A DNA stretch of 8,890 bases from an uncultured Collinsella sp. Its GTDB lineage: Bacteria > Actinomycetota > Coriobacteriia > Coriobacteriales > Coriobacteriaceae. This document shows, one piece after another, positions 6,402 to 8,890 of this stretch (within the stretch, counting starts at the first letter, position 1; each line of letters opens with the position of its first letter). The notes beneath the pieces were generated by a model that was given only the letters and a program-made list of their open reading frames with translations, was not told the DNA's origin and did not search any database. Location of the stretch: the NCBI GenBank assembly GCA_900549455.1, contig UROM01000071.1:1-8890 (forward strand), given 5' to 3'. The position numbers and the translations under genes are program-made.

Positions 6402-7205
6402 TTACTCCTCCTCCGCGACCTCCTCTGCCTCAGAGACATACACGGCGGTAAGGACCGTGAAGACGTAAGCCTGGATGGCGCCGACCACAAGCTCGATCGC
6501 ATAAATCAGGATGAGGATGGCAAGCCAGGCCAGCGAAGGCAGGGCGCCGACGGCGTGGGCCGCGGAAACCTGCTGAAGCAGCGGCTGCATGAACATGCTC
6601 GCCATGATGGCGAACGAGCCCATGACCACGTGTCCTGCGAACATGTTGCAGAACAGACGGACGGCGAGCGTGATGAGGCGCAGGAAGGTCGAGAAAAGCT
6701 CGACGACCCACACGAGCACGTTCATCGGGAAGCTCACGCCCTGCGGGGCGAGGCTCTTGATGTAGCCGATCACGCCGTGAGCCTTGCATCCGTAGTAGAT
6801 GAAGTACACGAAGGCGAAAATGGCGAGTGCGGCGGTGGAGCCGATTGCGCCGGTGCCGGGCTTCATTCCCGGGATCAGGCCGATCATGTTATTGATCAGG
6901 ATGAACAGGAAAAGCGAGCACAGGAACGGGAAGTGCTTCTTCCAGTTCTCACCCACGACACCCTTGCCGATATCGTTCTCGACGTACTCGATGATGTACT
7001 CGAAACCGTTGACGAAGAAGCCCTTGGGAACCAGGGTCTGCTTCTTCTTGAACACGGCCAGGACGATCAGGAGCACGATCGTGGAGACGATCAGCCAAAA
7101 CGAGTACTGCGTGATGCCGCAGCTCAGATCGCCCACGACAGGGGTGGAGCTGAACTCGCTGACCAGATGATTAATCTCATCAGGCAGCTTTTCAAAAATT
7201 TCCAC
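6402..7205 (-). CDS. atpB: F1Fo ATP synthase a subunit
   Basis: Subunit a is the stator channel that feeds ions to the c-ring. The product is 267 residues with several hydrophobic helices, for example about 35-52, 93-112, 120-139, 160-180, 190-210 and 225-256. The essential arginine lies in ITLAVRLFCNMFAGH (Arg183, matching E. coli aArg210). The last helix carries the conserved AIQAYVFTVLTAVYV (243-257, with Gln245). NNMIGLIPG at 105-113 is also typical. The C-terminus is acidic (EAEEVAEEE). The start is a GTG at 7205, 3 bases after the stop of the AtpI-like gene, whose last codons (GAA AGG) supply the SD. An ATG start is not available at this position. Confidence 0.97.
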   Translation of the reverse strand: MEIFEKLPDEINHLVSEFSSTPVVGDLSCGITQYSFWLIVSTIVLLIVLAVFKKKQTLVPKGFFVNGFEYIIEYVENDIGKGVVGENWKKHFPFLCSLFLFILINNMIGLIPGMKPGTGAIGSTAALAIFAFVYFIYYGCKAHGVIGYIKSLAPQGVSFPMNVLVWVVELFSTFLRLITLAVRLFCNMFAGHVVMGSFAIMASMFMQPLLQQVSAAHAVGALPSLAWLAILILIYAIELVVGAIQAYVFTVLTAVYVSEAEEVAEEE

Positions 7206-7208
7206 GAC

Positions 7209-7532
7209 TTACCTTTCGACCTCATGAGGATCTCGCAGCGCCTTGGCGACGCGAACCGCGCAGGCGGCCATAAAGGCCACGAAGCCGATCGCCTCGCCCA
7301 GGAGGAACATGCGAAATGCCTCTCCGAACAACACAAACACAACCAAGGTAAAGACAAGCAACGCGATTGCCGAGACCGCGAGACTCACCATACCCTTGAG
7401 CATGTCCGCATTCTGCTTATCGTCAAGAACCGGCTTGAGCGTAAAGACAAAGGGAAGGAAGGCAATCGCGCCCGCGATGGCACCTGCAACGATAGCGAGC
7501 AGATCGGCTATCTGAAACACTGGCGTCCTCAC
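7209..7532 (-). CDS. Small membrane protein in the atpI position (AtpI-like)
   Basis: A 107-residue hydrophobic protein with three predicted membrane helices: about 11-31, 48-69 and 74-95. A short charged loop (KPVLDDKQNADML) sits between the first two, and the C-terminus is basic then acidic. It is the first gene of the operon, directly before atpB, where many bacteria encode AtpI, a non-structural factor linked to c-ring assembly or magnesium handling. I assign it by position and topology, since I see no diagnostic sequence motif. AtpI proteins often have four helices and about 120-130 residues, so this is a short or divergent version. The start is uncertain. The GTG at 7532 has AAGGA too close, while a GTG at 7520 has GAGG 6 bases upstream and gives 103 residues. 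Confidence 0.7.
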   Translation of the reverse strand: MRTPVFQIADLLAIVAGAIAGAIAFLPFVFTLKPVLDDKQNADMLKGMVSLAVSAIALLVFTLVVFVLFGEAFRMFLLGEAIGFVAFMAACAVRVAKALRDPHEVER

Positions 7533-7582
7533 TTTCCTTTTTTATCGCCTCACAGGACAGTTCCCGCCAAACATTGGTGACT

Positions 7583-7610
7583 ATTGTACGAGCCAATCGC
7601 TAAAGTACAA
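7583..7610 (-). promoter_or_regulatory. Probable sigma-70-type promoter of the atp operon
   Basis: On the minus strand TTGTAC (7610-7605) is followed after 16 bases by TACAAT (7588-7583), a near-consensus -35/-10 pair. Transcription would begin near 7576, leaving a leader of about 43 bases before the GTG at 7532. It is the best promoter match I found in the upp-atpI gap. A small dyad, AACCGA/TCGGTT (7609-7614 and 7622-7627), overlaps the upstream edge of the -35 and could be a regulator site. Confidence 0.6.
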
Positions 7611-7673
7611 CCGAAAAAGCATCGGTTAATACGCACCTGTTCGTTTTCTTAAGACCTTCTTTATGCCGCAGGT

Positions 7674-7717
7674 ACGGTAATACGTTTTTCTCGAACCCTG
7701 CAGGGCAAAACGTCCGT
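7674..7717. repeat. Compound inverted repeat upstream of the atp promoter
   Basis: The arms ACGTTTT (7682-7688) and AAAACGT (7707-7713) pair perfectly, and a further ACGG (7674-7677) pairs with CCGT (7714-7717) across a 4-base bulge. Inside lies the perfect 10-base palindrome CCCTGCAGGG (7696-7705). No T-run follows on the minus strand. It could be part of the upp 3' end, a regulator-binding site, or an RNA structure. I cannot tell which. Confidence 0.45.
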
Positions 7718-7725
7718 TAACAGGA

Positions 7726-7760
7726 GTGCGCGCGGTCGTCTTTTGTTCGACCGCGCGCAC
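7726..7760 (-). terminator. Strong GC-rich hairpin after upp, probable terminator
   Basis: GTGCGCGCGGTCG (7726-7738) and CGACCGCGCGCAC (7748-7760) form a perfect 13-bp stem with a 9-base loop, 42 bases downstream of the upp stop. On the minus strand it is followed by TCCTGTTAACGG and has no real T-run; TTTT comes only 13 bases later. It is therefore not a textbook intrinsic terminator. On the plus strand the following bases (CATTTCTTCG) are somewhat T-rich, but no plus-strand gene ends here. Most likely it ends or protects the upp message. Confidence 0.55.
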
Positions 7761-7802
7761 CATTTCTTCGTATTTTCGACGTTAGCCGGTATGCCCCAGA
7801 GA

Positions 7803-8450
7803 TTACAGCGTGCCGTAGATGCGGTCGCCGGCGTCGCCCAGGCCGGGAACGATGTAGGCAGCTTCGTTGAGATGGTCGTCGATGGCGCAGGTATAAATAT
7901 GTACGTCGGGGTCCTTTTCGGTCAGCGACTTGAGGCCCTCGGGGGCCGCGACGATGCACAGCATGCGGATGTCCTTGACACCGCGCTCGCGCAGGTAGCT
8001 GATGGCCATCTCGGCCGAACCGCCCGTGGCGAGCATGGGGTCGACGACCAGGCAGATGCGCTGGTCGATATCCTTGGGCATCTTGCAGTAATACTCATGC
8101 GGCTCGTGGGTAACCTCGTCGCGCTCCATGCCGATGTGGCCCACGCGAGCGGAGGGCACCAGGTCGAGGATGCCGTCGACCATGCCAAGGCCCGCACGCA
8201 GGATGGGCACGATGGCGAGCTTTTTGCCGGCGAGCTGCTTAAACGTTGCGGTGGTGATGGGGGTCTCGACTTCGACGTCTTCCATGGGCAGGTCGCGCAT
8301 GGCCTCGTAGCCGTCAAAAAGTGCGAGCTCGCGCACGAGCTGGCGGAACTGGTTGGTGCCGGTGTTTTTGTCGCGCAGGATCGACAGCTTGTGCTGGACG
8401 AGCGGGTGATCGACAAGCGTCACACGGGACGTATCGTAGGTGACGGTCAT
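7803..8450 (-). CDS. upp: Uracil phosphoribosyltransferase
   Basis: Upp converts uracil and PRPP to UMP in the cytoplasmic pyrimidine salvage pathway. I chose the ATG at 8450 (215 residues, near the usual 208-210). It gives the typical beginning with VTLVDHPLVQHKLSILRD (10-27) and has AAAGGGG 10 bases upstream. A longer reading from 8510 would add 20 unconserved residues. The PRPP-binding loop is VVDPMLATGGSAEMAI (135-150), and the uracil-binding C-terminus is YIVPGLGDAGDRIYGT (199-214). ILRAGLGMVDGILDLVPSARVGHIG (83-107) is also characteristic. The gene sits between glpK and the atp operon in the same orientation, the same upp-before-atp order found in Bacillus. Confidence 0.96.
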   Translation of the reverse strand: MTVTYDTSRVTLVDHPLVQHKLSILRDKNTGTNQFRQLVRELALFDGYEAMRDLPMEDVEVETPITTATFKQLAGKKLAIVPILRAGLGMVDGILDLVPSARVGHIGMERDEVTHEPHEYYCKMPKDIDQRICLVVDPMLATGGSAEMAISYLRERGVKDIRMLCIVAAPEGLKSLTEKDPDVHIYTCAIDDHLNEAAYIVPGLGDAGDRIYGTL

Positions 8451-8485
8451 GGGTTGATTGCCCCTTTCGTTGCGGCCGGAAGATG

Positions 8486-8501
8486 GCCTTGCTGACAAGG
8501 C
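8486..8501 (-). other. Small hairpin in the upp leader
   Basis: GCCTTG (8486-8491) and CAAGGC (8496-8501) form a perfect 6-bp stem with a 4-base loop, 35 bases upstream of the upp ATG and just after the palindrome at 8504-8519. No T-run follows on the minus strand. It may be the tail of the glpK message or a leader structure of upp. Function is unknown. Confidence 0.35.
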
Positions 8502-8503
8502 AC

Positions 8504-8519
8504 GCAGCAACGTTGCCGC
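8504..8519. promoter_or_regulatory. Candidate operator palindrome between glpK and upp
   Basis: GCAGCAACGTTGCCGC is a 16-base palindrome with a single mismatched pair and a perfect core GCAACGTTGC (8507-8516). A central CpG within AACGTT is typical of LacI/PurR-family operators. It lies in the 123-base gap (8451-8573) upstream of upp, near a weak possible -10 (TAAACT on the minus strand, 8540-8535). I found no convincing -35. The regulator is unknown. Confidence 0.35.
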
Positions 8520-8573
8520 CGCACGCCATGCATTAGTTTAGCGGTTTGTTGTATCGAGCAGCCCATCGCAGCC

Positions 8574-8842
8574 CTACTGTGCGGTACTGAGCGAGCGCCT
8601 GACTGCATCACACCAGCCCGCAAGGTTTTGTTCGCGGCGCTCGGCGGACATGTGGGGAAGGAAGGTCCTAACGATCTGGGCATTTTGCTCCAGCTCTTCC
8701 AGGTCTTCCCAATAGCCGACGGCAAGACCCGCCAAGTACGCGGCACCGATTGCCGTGGTCTCCACCGTCTCGCATTGCAGCACGGGGATATCCAGCAGGT
8801 CGGCCTGGAATTGCATGATGAACTCGTTGCGCGAGGCACCGC
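8574..8842 (-). CDS. glpK: Glycerol kinase, C-terminal end only
   Basis: Glycerol kinase phosphorylates glycerol to glycerol-3-phosphate with ATP. About 89 C-terminal residues are present, and the rest is cut off by the adapter sequence that starts at 8843. The reading frame is open up to that junction and begins GGASRNEFIMQFQADLL, the diagnostic FGGY-family ATP-domain segment. ETTAIGAAYLAGLAVGYWEDLEEL follows, and the protein ends near LAGWCDAVRRSLSTAQ. The match extends over the full remaining length in the spacing expected for GlpK. Other FGGY sugar kinases are possible, but the MQFQADLL segment favours GlpK. The stop (TAG) is at 8576-8574, and upp follows 123 bases later. Confidence 0.88.
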
Positions 8843-8890
8843 CTGTCTCTTATACACATCTCCGAGCCCACGAGACTCCTGAGCATCTCG
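8843..8890. other. Illumina Nextera adapter, index and P7 start (artefact, not genomic)
   Basis: The first 19 bases (8843-8861) are CTGTCTCTTATACACATCT, the Tn5 mosaic end used in Nextera libraries. The read-2 transposase adapter CCGAGCCCACGAGAC follows at 8862-8876, then an 8-base index, TCCTGAGC (8877-8884), and ATCTCG (8885-8890), the start of the P7 flow-cell sequence. The glycerol kinase frame is intact up to 8842 and stops making sense exactly here. This is untrimmed library sequence at the contig end, not a transposon of the organism. Confidence 0.97.

Noticed and set aside
6555..7580. A 341-codon plus-strand frame spanning atpB, the AtpI-like gene and part of the promoter.
   Set aside because: It is antisense to secure genes and extremely rich in His, Asp, Glu and Arg, as expected for the complement of membrane-protein codons.
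7743..8495. A 250-codon plus-strand frame opposite upp.
   Set aside because: upp is unmistakable on the other strand, and the plus frame has no SD or known motif.
8451..8510. A longer upp reading with 20 extra N-terminal residues starting at 8510.
   Set aside because: The extra residues are unlike the family start, and the ATG at 8450 has an SD and gives the normal length. The 8510 start would also fall inside the palindrome.
8843..8861. A Tn5 mosaic-end sequence suggesting a transposon end or insertion.
   Set aside because: The bases that follow are the Nextera adapter, index and P7, so it is library-preparation sequence and not a mobile element.

Overview
This window is a GC-rich, almost entirely coding piece of a bacterial chromosome. 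It carries the complete F1Fo-ATP synthase operon between two housekeeping genes. Every gene I can support lies on the minus strand, so the biological reading direction runs from right to left. The gene order, the GC-rich codon use and the protein styles fit a Gram-positive actinobacterium. An anaerobic gut member of the Coriobacteriia (Collinsella/Olsenella-like) is my best guess, but it is an inference from style without a database comparison.

Reading in the direction of transcription (right to left): the last 48 bases (8843-8890) are not genomic. They are an Illumina Nextera adapter, an 8-base index and the start of the P7 sequence. Next come the C-terminal end of glycerol kinase (glpK, 8842-8574), a 123-base gap with two small dyads, and uracil phosphoribosyltransferase (upp, 8450-7803). 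A 270-base gap follows. It holds a perfect 13-bp GC-rich hairpin, a second compound dyad and a good sigma-70-type promoter. The operon is then an AtpI-like small membrane protein, atpB (a), atpE (c), atpF (b), atpH (delta), atpA (alpha), atpG (gamma), atpD (beta) and atpC (epsilon). The genes are packed with gaps of a few bases or with stop/start overlaps. The exception is the 124-base atpB-atpE spacer. A rho-independent terminator follows atpC, and its T-run directly abuts the Shine-Dalgarno sequence of murA (TTG start at 548), which runs off the left edge.

Together the eight structural subunits build one complete rotary ATP synthase: Fo = a, b, c and F1 = alpha, beta, gamma, delta, epsilon. 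All the catalytic and ion-path residues I looked for are present. The c subunit lacks the residues typical of sodium-binding rings, so proton coupling is the likely mode. upp (uracil salvage) and murA (first committed step of peptidoglycan synthesis) flank the operon in the same relative positions as in Bacillus, so this is an old conserved neighbourhood and not an accessory island.

I found no mobile element, CRISPR array, tRNA, rRNA or defence-like system. The items most worth a second look are the adapter contamination at the right end, the terminator/SD junction before murA, a 12-residue insertion in the alpha subunit, an apparently shortened N-terminal domain in delta, a signal-peptide-like N-terminus on subunit b, and the structured spacers around atpE and upstream of the operon.
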